Source of the DNA: Enterovibrio paralichthyis
Lineage (GTDB): Bacteria; Pseudomonadota; Gammaproteobacteria; Enterobacterales; Vibrionaceae
Direction: 5' to 3'
Assembly (NCBI RefSeq): GCF_019209835.1
Contig: NZ_JAHUTS010000003.1
Coordinates: 310,001-374,000 of the forward strand
Length of the DNA: 64,000 nt
Every line of letters starts with the position of its first letter. Position 1 is the first letter of the stretch. Positions 16,511-25,287 of this stretch are shown here, in pieces. The notes beneath the pieces are model-generated. The model was not told the DNA's origin. It was given only the letters and a program-made list of their open reading frames with translations, and searched no databases. The translations under genes were made by a program, and so were the position numbers.

Positions 16511-19500
16511 TGAAACAGACCGTAGCCAGCTACTTTATCAATAACAAAGTCATCAGTTGGATGCTGACGCTGATATTCCTGATTGGCGGCACCACGTCTT
16601 TCTTTGGACTGGGACGGCTTGAAGATCCCGCATTCACCCTTAAAGATGCGCTTGTTATCACAAGCTACCCCGGGGCGACGCCGCAACAGGTCGAAGAGGA
16701 AGTGACTTACCCGCTTGAAAAGGCGGTTCAGCAACTGGTGTATGTCGACGAAGTCAGGTCCATTTCCAGCCGTGGTTTGTCGCAGATCACCGTCTCTATG
16801 AAAAACAATTATGGCCCGGATGACCTGCCACAAATCTGGGATGAGTTGCGCCGTAAAGTGAATGATATCAAAGGCAGTTTGCCGCCGGGTGTCGGGCAAC
16901 CGCAAGTGATTGATGATTTCGGCGATGTATTTGGTGTTCTGCTAGCCATCACAGGGGAAGGGTATTCCTATAAGGAACTTTCCGATTATGTGGACTTTCT
17001 GCGCCGGGATTTGGAACTGGTTGAAGGCGTCGGCAAGGTTCAGGTCACCGGTACCCAGCAAGAGCAAGTCTTCATAGAGATTTCAATGCGACGGCTTTCC
17101 AATCTGGGGATTTCACCGGATACCATCGACAAGCTATTAGCGACCCAGAATCTCGTTTCCAGTGCGGGCGCGCTGCGCCACGGCGACGAATACCTTCGCA
17201 TTCACCCCACGGGCGAATTTAAGAGCGTCGAAGAGCTGGGTAACCTGATCATCAATGAAGCGGGCTCCCAAGGGCTTATCTACCTGAAAGATGTCGCGGA
17301 CATCAAGCGTGGCTATCAGGAAGTGCCGACCAATATCCTGATGTACAACGGCGACCAGGCGCTGCATCTTGGCGTCTCCTTTGCCAATGGCGTCAACGTC
17401 GTTGAAGTTGGCAAACGTCTTGAGCGCAGATTAGCAGAACTTAAAGAAAACCAGCCGATTGGTATCGATATCGGTGTGGTTTACGCGCAGCCATTGGAGG
17501 TAGACACCTCCGTACAAGGCTTTGTGGTGTCGCTAGGACAAGCCGTGGCGATTGTTATCATCGTCTTGCTGTTCTTTATGGGCTTGCGCTCAGGTCTGCT
17601 TATTGGCTTGATCCTGCTGCTTACGGTTCTGGGTACCTTCATCTTCATGAAGTACTTTGCTATCGATCTCCAGCGTATCTCACTCGGTGCTTTGGTTATC
17701 GCACTCGGTATGTTGGTGGATAACGCCATCGTGGTGGTGGAAGGGATACTTATCGGCCTCAAGAAAGGGCGAACGAAGACAGAAGCCGCCTCTGACATTG
17801 TCACGCAAACAAAATGGCCGCTGCTCGGTGCGACCGTCATTGCTGTCACCGCCTTTGCGCCAATTGGTTTGTCCAGTGATGCGACCGGCGAATACTGTGG
17901 CACCTTGTTCTCCGTACTCTTGATCTCCCTGATGTTGAGCTGGTTTACCGCTATGACCCTGACCCCTTTCTTTGCCAGCCTGTTCTTTAAGGAAGAGATG
18001 GTCGAAGAAGGCAGTGAAACGGAAGATCCCTACAACGGCATGTTGTTTGTGGTTTACAAGAAGTTTCTGGATATCTGCATGAAGCGTGCTTACCTCACTA
18101 TGATCGTGCTGGTGGCAGCGCTGGTGGCAGCACTCTATGGCTTCACGCTGCTGAAACAGTCGTTCTTCCCATCTTCTACCACGCCAATGTTAATGGTGGA
18201 TATTTGGCTGCCGGAAGGGACAGATATCCGGGCGACAGAAGACAAACTGGTCGAGCTGGAATCATGGATTTTGGATCAACCCAATGTCGAGTTCGTTAAC
18301 ACCAGCGCCGGCAAAGGCGTGCAACGCTTTATGCTGACCTACGCGCCAGAGAAGAGTTATTCCGCCTTCGGTGAACTCATCATCCGTGTGAAGGATTACG
18401 AATCTGTGGTGCCGACCATGGCAGCGATTCGTCAACACATTGATGACGACTACCCGAACGTCCAGTACAAGCTCAAGCGCATTGAGTTGGGGCCGTCAGC
18501 CGGTTCTAAAATCGAAGCCCGCATCATTGGCCCCGATCCTACCGTACTTCGCACCATTGCCGCCCAGGTGACGGACATCTTAAATGCGGATCCGGATGCG
18601 GTGAACGTTCGCCACGACTGGCGTGAACGTACCAAGATCCTGCAACCCCAATTTAACGAGAGTCAGGCGCGCCGCTACGGCATCACTAAGACGGATGTCG
18701 ATGACCTGCTGATGATGACGTTCTCGGGGCTGAATGTCGGTGTATACCGCGACGGCACCACCTTAATGCCCATCGTGACGCGCTTGCCAGAACAAGAGCG
18801 TGTTGACGTGAAAACCATGGAAGGCATGAAGATCTGGAGCCCGGTGCTGAAAGATTACATTCCACTGCAACAGGTGATTCTGGGTTATGACCTGATTTGG
18901 GAAGACCCACTCATCATGCGTGAGAACCGTAAACGTACCCTCACCGTGATGGCTGACCCTGATCCGCTTCAGGATGAAGTGACTGCCACCACGCTGCAAA
19001 AACGTATTCAGCCAATGGTGGAAGAGATCGAACTGCCGAAAGGCTACTACATCGAATGGGGTGGGGAATATGAGTCTTCTGGCGATGCGCAGGAAAGCCT
19101 GTTTACCACCATGCCTATGGGTTACCTGTTTATGTTCCTGGTGACGGTGCTGTTATTCAACTCGGTGAAAGAATCACTGATTGTGTGGCTGACTGTACCG
19201 CTGGCGGTTATTGGTGTAACAACCGGTTTGCTGCTGCTCGATACGCCATTTGGCTTTATGGCGTTGCTGGGCTTCCTGAGCCTTTCAGGGATGTTGATTA
19301 AAAACGGTATCGTTCTGATTGACCAGATCAACATTGAAATGGCGAGCGGCAAAGATCAGTACGATGCCATTGTGGATGCCGCAGTCAGCCGCGTGCGTCC
19401 TGTTTGTATGGCGGCCATTACCACTGTGCTGGGTATGGTTCCGTTGCTGCCCGATGTGTTCTTCAAACCCATGGCCGTGACCATTATGTTTGGTCTGGGT

Positions 19501-19611
19501 TTTGCTACCGTGTTAACCCTGATTGTTGTGCCTGTGCTTTACCGGTTGTTCTATAAGATTGAATACCATCCTGCACCGGCGAGCTTTACTGAAACCAAGC
19601 CTGCACAATGA
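16510..19611 (+). CDS. RND-family efflux pump inner-membrane transporter
   Basis: A 1033-residue proton-driven efflux transporter of the AcrB/HAE1 superfamily, full length. Helix 1 is near residue 15; the porter domain segments (FTLKDALVITSYPGATPQQVEEEVTYPLE, then PLPPGV-like and TSVQGFVVSLGQAVAIVIIVLLF) and the helix 4 proton-relay motif GALVIALGMLVDNAIVVVEG, with the conserved Asp and Asn, are all visible. The second half repeats the layout, ending in LIKNGIVLIDQIN and the ITTVLGMVPLL signature. The presence of two adaptors and the pump's general similarity suit TriC/VexK-type pumps, which export detergents, biocides or bile-like compounds; the substrate is inferred only from that. Confidence 0.92.
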   Translation: MKQTVASYFINNKVISWMLTLIFLIGGTTSFFGLGRLEDPAFTLKDALVITSYPGATPQQVEEEVTYPLEKAVQQLVYVDEVRSISSRGLSQITVSMKNNYGPDDLPQIWDELRRKVNDIKGSLPPGVGQPQVIDDFGDVFGVLLAITGEGYSYKELSDYVDFLRRDLELVEGVGKVQVTGTQQEQVFIEISMRRLSNLGISPDTIDKLLATQNLVSSAGALRHGDEYLRIHPTGEFKSVEELGNLIINEAGSQGLIYLKDVADIKRGYQEVPTNILMYNGDQALHLGVSFANGVNVVEVGKRLERRLAELKENQPIGIDIGVVYAQPLEVDTSVQGFVVSLGQAVAIVIIVLLFFMGLRSGLLIGLILLLTVLGTFIFMKYFAIDLQRISLGALVIALGMLVDNAIVVVEGILIGLKKGRTKTEAASDIVTQTKWPLLGATVIAVTAFAPIGLSSDATGEYCGTLFSVLLISLMLSWFTAMTLTPFFASLFFKEEMVEEGSETEDPYNGMLFVVYKKFLDICMKRAYLTMIVLVAALVAALYGFTLLKQSFFPSSTTPMLMVDIWLPEGTDIRATEDKLVELESWILDQPNVEFVNTSAGKGVQRFMLTYAPEKSYSAFGELIIRVKDYESVVPTMAAIRQHIDDDYPNVQYKLKRIELGPSAGSKIEARIIGPDPTVLRTIAAQVTDILNADPDAVNVRHDWRERTKILQPQFNESQARRYGITKTDVDDLLMMTFSGLNVGVYRDGTTLMPIVTRLPEQERVDVKTMEGMKIWSPVLKDYIPLQQVILGYDLIWEDPLIMRENRKRTLTVMADPDPLQDEVTATTLQKRIQPMVEEIELPKGYYIEWGGEYESSGDAQESLFTTMPMGYLFMFLVTVLLFNSVKESLIVWLTVPLAVIGVTTGLLLLDTPFGFMALLGFLSLSGMLIKNGIVLIDQINIEMASGKDQYDAIVDAAVSRVRPVCMAAITTVLGMVPLLPDVFFKPMAVTIMFGLGFATVLTLIVVPVLYRLFYKIEYHPAPASFTETKPAQ

Positions 19612-19644
19612 GTTAGGTGAACTTTTAAAATAAAACGCGCAATA

Positions 19645-19695
19645 AAAAACGCCACTTCCATTCGTTATACACGTAACGATGGGGGTGGCGTTTTT
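19645..19695. terminator. Bidirectional terminator between the RND operon and ybiT
   Basis: AAAAACGCCAC (19645-19655) and GTGGCGTTTTT (19685-19695) form the stem, with a further ATCGTTAC/GTAAC-like pairing inside the loop (ATTCGTTATACACGTAACGAT). T runs follow on both strands. Confidence 0.85.
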
Positions 19696-19729
19696 GTCTC
19701 TCCATATCTAACTAAAAGCGCTGGTCGGC

Positions 19730-21334
19730 TTATGCCACATTCAGCAGTTTTTGCTGGTGGGCGAGGTACTCATCGTAGGTGCCTTGGAAATAATCCAGCT
19801 TCTTGTCTTTGATCTCGATGATTGAGGTCGCCAGCGATGACACGAACTCGCGATCGTGGCTGACGAAAATCAGGGTGCCCGGATACACTTTCAGCGCGCT
19901 GTTGAGCGCTTCAATCGCTTCCATGTCCATGTGGTTGGTTGGCTCATCCATCACCAGCACATTGATGTCTTGCATCATCAGTTTGCCGAAAATCAGGCGG
20001 TTTTTCTCACCACCCGAGCAGTTCTTGGCTTTCTTGTTCACGTCATCTTCGGTGAATAGCAAACGGCCGAGAATTGCGCGCACAATCAGGTCGTTGTGCT
20101 TCGCGGTGCGCCATTGTGAAATCCACTCGTAGATGGTCATGTCGTTGTCGAAATCAGCGGTGCAATCCTGCGGACAATAGCCAACAGACGCATTCTCTGC
20201 CCATTTCACCACGCCCTGGGTTTGTTCCAGTTCGTTGACCAGGCAGCGCAGCAGGGTAGTTTTACCCACACCGTTCTCACCAATAACCGCAAGGCGAGAG
20301 CCCGCTTCCAGCAGCAGGTTACCGTTTTCAAACAGCATTTCGCCGTCATAACCGTGACCCAGTTCAAACAGTTCCAGCGCCTGACGGTGCAGTTTCTTGC
20401 CTTCGCCAAAATCGATTGATGGGCTGATACGGCTGGAGGTTTTCACTTCGTCCAGTTTGATCTTTTCCATGCGTTTCGCACGGGAACTTGCCAGCTTCGC
20501 TTTCGATGCGTTAGCACCAAAGCGGTTGACGAACTCTTGCAGTTCGCTGATCTCAGCTGCTTTTTTCGCGTTGCTAGCAAGTAGTTGCTCACGTTGCAGA
20601 CCAGACGCTTCAAGGAAGTAGTCGTAGTTACCCGGATAAATACGCAGCTCGCCGTAGTCGATGTCTGCCATGTGGGTACACACGGTGTTCAGGAAGTGAC
20701 GGTCGTGAGAGATGATGATCATGGTGCACTTACGCTGGCTTAGTTCTTCTGCCAGCCAGCCGATGGTGTGGATATCCAAGTTGTTCGTTGGTTCGTCGAG
20801 CAGCAGGATATCTGGATTTGCAAACAGCGCCTGTGCCAGCAGCACGCGCAGTTTCCAACCTGGGGCAACTTGCTGCATCAGACCGAAGTGGAAGCTTTCT
20901 TCGATACCCGCTTTGATCAGGATATCGCCCGCGCGGCTTTCTGCGGTATAGCCGTCCATTTCCGCGAATTCGCTTTCAAGCTCGGCCACTTTCATGCCGT
21001 CTTCTTCGCTCATTTCTGGCAGGGAATAGATGCGGTCACGCTCTTGCTTCACTTCCCACAGCTTTTTGTCACCCATGATGACCACGTCAATCACGTTAAA
21101 GCTTTCAAACGCGAACTGATCCTGGCTCAACACGCCCAACTTCAACCCCGGAGTGATCGACACGTTGCCAGAGCTTGGCGTCAGTGCGCCGCTCAGGATT
21201 TTCATAAAGGTCGATTTGCCACAGCCATTAGCGCCAATCAGGCCATAACGGTTACCGTTGCCAAATTTTGCCGAGATGTTTTCAAACAACGGCTCCGCGC
21301 CAAATTGCATGGTGATGTTAGCGGTTGAAATCAA
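19730..21334 (-). CDS. ybiT: ABC-F family ATPase YbiT
   Basis: A 534-residue ABC-F protein that acts on the ribosome rather than in transport. There are two ATPase domains: Walker A GANGCGKST and GENGVGKTT, Walker B LLLDEPTNNLD and LVMDEPTNHMD, and a standard second signature NCSGGEKNR. In the first domain the signature is altered to VAPGWKLR, which is also how YbiT orthologues read. The intervening linker (about residues 245-320) is rich in Lys, Arg and Ala. No membrane helix exists. It begins with TTG, supported by TAGGAA 7 nt upstream and by the matched YbiT N-terminus (ITMQFGAEPLFENIS). It is monocistronic, between two terminators. Confidence 0.93.
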   Translation of the reverse strand: MISTANITMQFGAEPLFENISAKFGNGNRYGLIGANGCGKSTFMKILSGALTPSSGNVSITPGLKLGVLSQDQFAFESFNVIDVVIMGDKKLWEVKQERDRIYSLPEMSEEDGMKVAELESEFAEMDGYTAESRAGDILIKAGIEESFHFGLMQQVAPGWKLRVLLAQALFANPDILLLDEPTNNLDIHTIGWLAEELSQRKCTMIIISHDRHFLNTVCTHMADIDYGELRIYPGNYDYFLEASGLQREQLLASNAKKAAEISELQEFVNRFGANASKAKLASSRAKRMEKIKLDEVKTSSRISPSIDFGEGKKLHRQALELFELGHGYDGEMLFENGNLLLEAGSRLAVIGENGVGKTTLLRCLVNELEQTQGVVKWAENASVGYCPQDCTADFDNDMTIYEWISQWRTAKHNDLIVRAILGRLLFTEDDVNKKAKNCSGGEKNRLIFGKLMMQDINVLVMDEPTNHMDMEAIEALNSALKVYPGTLIFVSHDREFVSSLATSIIEIKDKKLDYFQGTYDEYLAHQQKLLNVA

Positions 21335-21512
21335 AGACGTATTCCTAGGTGAATGAAAGAGGGTGTTCAGAGCGCCAGACCAGCTTGCGCGAACAAACAG
21401 GCGGCGAATTATACAGACTAAATTGGGATTTAACAGATGGAGGCTACAGAGCTTTTTAATACACGGTTTTGTTCAGCCCAAAGCGGCGCTTTTACTCGGG
21501 TGCTTAGAATGA

Positions 21513-21539
21513 AAACGCCACCCGAATGGGGTGGCGTTT
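21513..21539 (-). terminator. Rho-independent terminator after the depolymerase-type esterase
   Basis: AAACGCCACCC (21513-21523), loop GAAT, and the complementary arm ending at 21539; T residues follow on the minus strand. It lies 17 bp beyond the stop. Confidence 0.85.
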
Positions 21540-21556
21540 AGGCAACGAACGAGACC

Positions 21557-22600
21557 TTAAGAGGCATCCGGGTTTTTCAGCAGGTGCTTCACCATATTAT
21601 TGACCGCCTTCATTTGCAGCCCGGATTTGTAGGAGTAGTCGGGGCGGGTGTAGCCCCACCAGTCCCAGCAGCCTTTCGGGTTCAACAGCAGTCTGGTTTT
21701 CGCCTGGGGATAAAGCACGATGATGTTATTGGCATCAGCCCACTCGTTTAGCCCCACCTCTTTTGCAAATTCATCGCCCAATGTGTCTTTGTTCTGCTGG
21801 CATCCATGAAAAGCGACATGCACTTTGCAGCCTTTTTCTTTGGTGCAGCTGTCGGGCACAAACACAAAGCCTTGTTCATCCATGCTGGCCAGGGTGCTGT
21901 CTACAAAAGGGCGTTGGTCGAACCGCAGAAGTTTACCGGGTTTTCTGGGCGCTTCTTTGTCCAATGGACCGACAATCCAAGACAGCATTTCGCCTGCGCT
22001 GTCGTAGTTACAGTTGTTGATATAGGGGCTTTTCGTTGTGTTACACCCGTTGCCAAATTCGTCGGTTACAAAGGCGTGTCCTGCGGGAATCGTATCGACA
22101 AAAGTGATGTTATCCCCGGAATTCACCTGCTTGTAGTATTCATTCACCGCTTTCATAGTGACAGGCTTCACCGTTGGGTCTTCGGTGCCGCTGAACAACC
22201 ATATTTTCTGATTGGCCAGGTTGCTTATGTCGTCAATGTGCCTTTCTTTCTCACGCTTGCGGGTTATCGCCAGCAGGCTGTCGACATCCGCGCCCTTTTC
22301 CATGCAGTGGAATGCGCGGGAAATGCTGGTCAGGCTGGCGAAAGGGTCTTTCGGGTCAAAGCTCAGCACGTTGACGCAGTCATAAGGAATGCCTGCAATC
22401 ACACCAACACCTTTCACTTCTGAAGAATAAGCGACGCCGTATTGCACCGCCATTGCGCCGCCGGAAGACAAGCCAGAAACCGTGACGGTTTCACTGTCTG
22501 CGCCAAGTTGAGGGAGGGGCGTTGCTTTAAGGTCATCTGCAAACGTGGCAAGGCTAAAAAGCAGCGATGACACGAAAAAAGTGCAGGGTATTGTCTTCAT
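21557..22600 (-). CDS. Secreted PHB-depolymerase-family esterase
   Basis: A 347-residue alpha/beta-hydrolase of the poly(3-hydroxybutyrate) depolymerase type. An N-terminal signal peptide (about 21 residues, cleaved after TFA) sends it to the periplasm or medium. The lipase box GLSSGGAMA (nucleophile Ser near residue 47) and the SGTEDPTVKP and HVAFHGCQQNKDTLGDEF segments are typical, and many cysteines (about eight) suggest disulfides. No separate substrate-binding domain is present. Homologues in marine bacteria act on PHB oligomers or polymer, but no phaC or other PHB gene is here, so the substrate is inferred. The upstream 294 bp is AT-rich and holds the qnr terminator. Confidence 0.8.
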   Translation of the reverse strand: MKTIPCTFFVSSLLFSLATFADDLKATPLPQLGADSETVTVSGLSSGGAMAVQYGVAYSSEVKGVGVIAGIPYDCVNVLSFDPKDPFASLTSISRAFHCMEKGADVDSLLAITRKREKERHIDDISNLANQKIWLFSGTEDPTVKPVTMKAVNEYYKQVNSGDNITFVDTIPAGHAFVTDEFGNGCNTTKSPYINNCNYDSAGEMLSWIVGPLDKEAPRKPGKLLRFDQRPFVDSTLASMDEQGFVFVPDSCTKEKGCKVHVAFHGCQQNKDTLGDEFAKEVGLNEWADANNIIVLYPQAKTRLLLNPKGCWDWWGYTRPDYSYKSGLQMKAVNNMVKHLLKNPDAS

Positions 22601-22790
22601 CTAAATCCCTTAAATATTGAAGCCAAATCGGTTGTTGTGTGTAAAGCAAAGAGGAAGCTGACACCGTTATTTTGACGCTGCCCAATCTTGTATAGGAAGT
22701 GGGATTATTGATGTCAATTTTGTTGGGCATATTTTGCTTTGGTGCCAACAGACGGACTATGAAAATTGTGGATTCAATAGGGACAAAAGT

Positions 22791-22814
22791 GAGCTAGAGG
22801 CATTGCTCTAGCTC
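22791..22814 (-). terminator. Probable terminator of the qnr gene
   Basis: GAGCTAGAG (22791-22799) and CTCTAGCTC (22806-22814) form a perfect 9-bp stem with a 6-nt loop, followed on the minus strand by ACTTTTG. It is 80 bp beyond the qnr stop. Confidence 0.65.
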
Positions 22815-22894
22815 GGGTGATTTAGATTAGAAAATGTATTGATGCCGTATATAGTCTATCTTGCTTGCGGCCCTCAGCAGGTATTCATAAGCAT

Positions 22895-23551
22895 CTAGTC
22901 AGGAAAAACAATAATACCCAGCGTTTCGAGAAGCTGTTCTTGCTGCCAAGCTGCAATTTTGATGCCTGATGTATCGACTTTGCGGGGATCTAAACCGTCG
23001 AGTTCAGCGTGGCATAAATTGGCACCCTGTAGGCTAAATTGCCCCCAGACATCTTCGGAAAAAACACCTCGACTTAAGTCTGACTCTTTCAGTGATGCAC
23101 CCGCTAGGTGAGTACCTATCCAGCGATTTTCAAACAGCTCACATTTTTCTAAACAAACCCGCTCCATATTGGCATAGGAAAGGTTACATCCAGTAATAAA
23201 GGCTGAGCAAAAGTACATACGATTACTCACTTGATTGGCAAAGTTTGCTCGGGAAAAATTGGCACCTTTTAAATCACACTCACGTAACTCAATACCGTAG
23301 CAATTGGCGTTACTGAAGTTTGCCATCGCAAGTTGGCATTGTTGGAAACTTGCATCGCGAAGATCTGCGACATCAAAGTGGCAGCCTTCGATATCCCCCT
23401 GTTCAATGAACTTGCAGTTAACGAATGTCGCATCGCGCAAGTTAGCACGTCGAAAGTCGCAGCGAATAAAAGTGCAAGCAGTGAACGTGAGAGCACTTAA
23501 GTCTTTATGTGAAAAGTTGTGGTACCGATAAGTATGATTGTAGGTTTCCAT
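22895..23551 (-). CDS. Pentapeptide-repeat quinolone-resistance protein, QnrS-like
   Basis: A 218-residue pentapeptide-repeat protein that folds into a right-handed beta-helix mimicking DNA and protecting DNA gyrase and topoisomerase IV from quinolones. Repeats of the A(D/N)LxX type run almost end to end (for example DFRRANLRDATFVNCKF, ANFSRANFAN), and there is a short C-terminal helical tail. The N-terminus METYNHTYRYHNFSHKDLS and the tail IAAWQQEQLLETLGI agree with recalled QnrS1 at nearly every residue; only scattered changes were noticed (for example Tyr10, Cys31, Thr at ETLG). Length is the same as QnrS1. The ATG at 23551, preceded by AAGGAG, is chosen over an upstream in-frame start. 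The gene is lower in GC than its neighbours. No plasmid, integron or IS features flank it. Confidence 0.9.
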   Translation of the reverse strand: METYNHTYRYHNFSHKDLSALTFTACTFIRCDFRRANLRDATFVNCKFIEQGDIEGCHFDVADLRDASFQQCQLAMANFSNANCYGIELRECDLKGANFSRANFANQVSNRMYFCSAFITGCNLSYANMERVCLEKCELFENRWIGTHLAGASLKESDLSRGVFSEDVWGQFSLQGANLCHAELDGLDPRKVDTSGIKIAAWQQEQLLETLGIIVFPD

Positions 23552-23914
23552 GAGGGCTCCTTGCTGAACTGAAAGCAAGACTACCATTATGCTTATGCGA
23601 AGACATTAAAATAAAAGCCTATAAAATCAATATTTTAAAACCCTTCGATTTGCCTGTTTTAAGGGGTCAAATTGGTACGTAGCGGGCCTATCGCTCCAGC
23701 ATTAATACGCGGCGCTGTTGAAAAAAGTTATCCGCTTTACATTGGGGTAGGCCAGCTGAGCTTTATTAGGTAGCGTTGGCTGCAGTTTCTTTTCAACTTT
23801 TGTGAATCTCGCGCTAGAAACTCGACAGCCCCAAGTTCAGGTTAAGAATGGTATGGCAAAAATTAATTTGCATTTGCAACTGATATTCAGTTCTGCACAG
23901 CTTTGGGGCTAGTC
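23552..23914. other. AT-rich gene-free stretch upstream of qnr
   Basis: About 360 bp without a convincing frame. The part next to qnr (23580-23640) is strongly AT-rich and should hold its promoter; no LexA-type CTGT-N8-ACAG box was seen there. No attC, IS end or tRNA remnant was recognised. Confidence 0.4.
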
Positions 23915-23915
23915 C

Positions 23916-23945
23916 AAAAAAAACGCCACCTTCCGGTGGCGCTCT
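23916..23945 (-). terminator. Rho-independent terminator after the M14 carboxypeptidase gene
   Basis: GCCACC (23925-23930) and GGTGGC (23935-23940) form the stem with flanking pairs. The run of A before it gives a strong U tract on the minus strand. It ends 17 bp past the stop. Confidence 0.85.
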
Positions 23946-23961
23946 CATTTCAATCAGCCTA

Positions 23962-25086
23962 TCAAAGCTTCGGCAATGTCGCCCAAATCGCGGCGAGCAT
24001 ATCGCTGCCAAATGCGGCGCTGCGTTGTGGAGACCAACCATAAACTTCATCCGGTTGATCATGGTGGTCTTTAAATGGCATTTCGACCGTGTAAGACAAA
24101 CACTTAAATTCCTCTGCCACCCACTTTGAACCTACCGTCAGATTTGCCTTGCCCGGCTCGCTTTTCGGGTAGCCGTGCTCGTCCTGAAACTCTGGGGTGA
24201 TGGTCAGCAATACCTGCTTGAAGTGGTTTTCCTGCGCAGCCATTTTCTCATCGTAAGAGGGTACACCTTCGCTGCCTGCGACAAAGTTGTATGGAATCGC
24301 TTCATCACCATGAATGTCGAGAAACATATCTACGCCGGTTTCCAACATACGCGCACGCACGTAAAACACTTCCGGGCTGCGCTCGACCGATGGCGTTTGC
24401 CATTCACGGTTCAGGTTCACACCAATTGCATTGTGGCGCAGGTGACCGCGAATGCTGCCGTCCGGATTCATGTTGGGTACCACGCGGATAACGGTATTTT
24501 CAATCAGCGCTTTGCCCACGGTGTCGGTTTCATCCAGTAGGCGCATCAGCAGACCTTCGATAAACCATTCCGCCATGGTTTCGCCTGGGTGTTGGCGACC
24601 AATGATCCAGATGTTTTTCTTACCTTCCGCTGGCTCGCCAATGGTCAGCAGACTGATGTCGTTGCCATCAATCGTTGCACCCAGGGTTTCCAGTTTGCAG
24701 GCATAGTGAGTCTGGGCGTTGTGCAGCAGATCCTGATGACGCTCGTATGAATAAGGCGCGAAGTAAGCGAAATACATGGAGCTGGCTTCCGGGATCACCG
24801 AAAAGCGCAGGGTATCGCCATCAAATTCAGCTGGGATACGGAACCATTCATTGCGGTCATACGAAGCGACAACGTCGTAATCTTTCCAACCTTCCGGATA
24901 GGCAGATTTAGCCAGATCCAGAATTGAGAACTGGTGCAGCTCGGTGGAGGTGCTTTCCAAACGGAAATGGAACCATTGTGCGATATCAGTCTGGTTATCG
25001 GCCGGGATCGTCAGCTGGATATTGTCCGCTGAATCAGCAGAAACCACATTGATGTTTCCGCTTTCGAAGTTGCTGAAAATTTTCAT
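23962..25086 (-). CDS. M14-family zinc carboxypeptidase (cytosolic carboxypeptidase-like)
   Basis: A 374-residue metallopeptidase with an N-terminal beta-sandwich domain (about residues 1-125) typical of cytosolic carboxypeptidases and a C-terminal catalytic domain. Zinc ligands are His and Glu of RQHPGET and the later His of LDIHGDE; substrate-binding residues sit in MNPDGSIRGHLRHN and NLNREW; the catalytic glutamate is in YTVEMPF. There is no signal peptide, so it works in the cytoplasm. Bacterial members are thought to trim C-terminal residues from peptides or modify proteins, but the substrate is unknown. It is divergent from the dimethylglycine cluster and probably unrelated to it. Confidence 0.88.
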   Translation of the reverse strand: MKIFSNFESGNINVVSADSADNIQLTIPADNQTDIAQWFHFRLESTSTELHQFSILDLAKSAYPEGWKDYDVVASYDRNEWFRIPAEFDGDTLRFSVIPEASSMYFAYFAPYSYERHQDLLHNAQTHYACKLETLGATIDGNDISLLTIGEPAEGKKNIWIIGRQHPGETMAEWFIEGLLMRLLDETDTVGKALIENTVIRVVPNMNPDGSIRGHLRHNAIGVNLNREWQTPSVERSPEVFYVRARMLETGVDMFLDIHGDEAIPYNFVAGSEGVPSYDEKMAAQENHFKQVLLTITPEFQDEHGYPKSEPGKANLTVGSKWVAEEFKCLSYTVEMPFKDHHDQPDEVYGWSPQRSAAFGSDMLAAIWATLPKL

Positions 25087-25287
25087 TTTTTATCGTGGTG
25101 TAGGGGAGTGTGAAAACCACATTAGCACAGTTTAAACGCGAACAAAGGGGGCGAGAGTGTGAGAATTTATAAATATCTCAATATCCCCCTGACGCATTCC
25201 ATCATTGAATTGTCGCAATCGCGTCGCTGATTCACCTCTCGGTTGGTTACTTTGGTACAAAGGAAACCTTCGCAGGGAATGAACACC

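Noticed and set aside
23580..23660. Possible LexA box or integron attC next to the QnrS-like gene
   Set aside because: No CTGT-N8-ACAG pattern and no attC-type inverted core were found; the AT-rich stretch has no clear structure.
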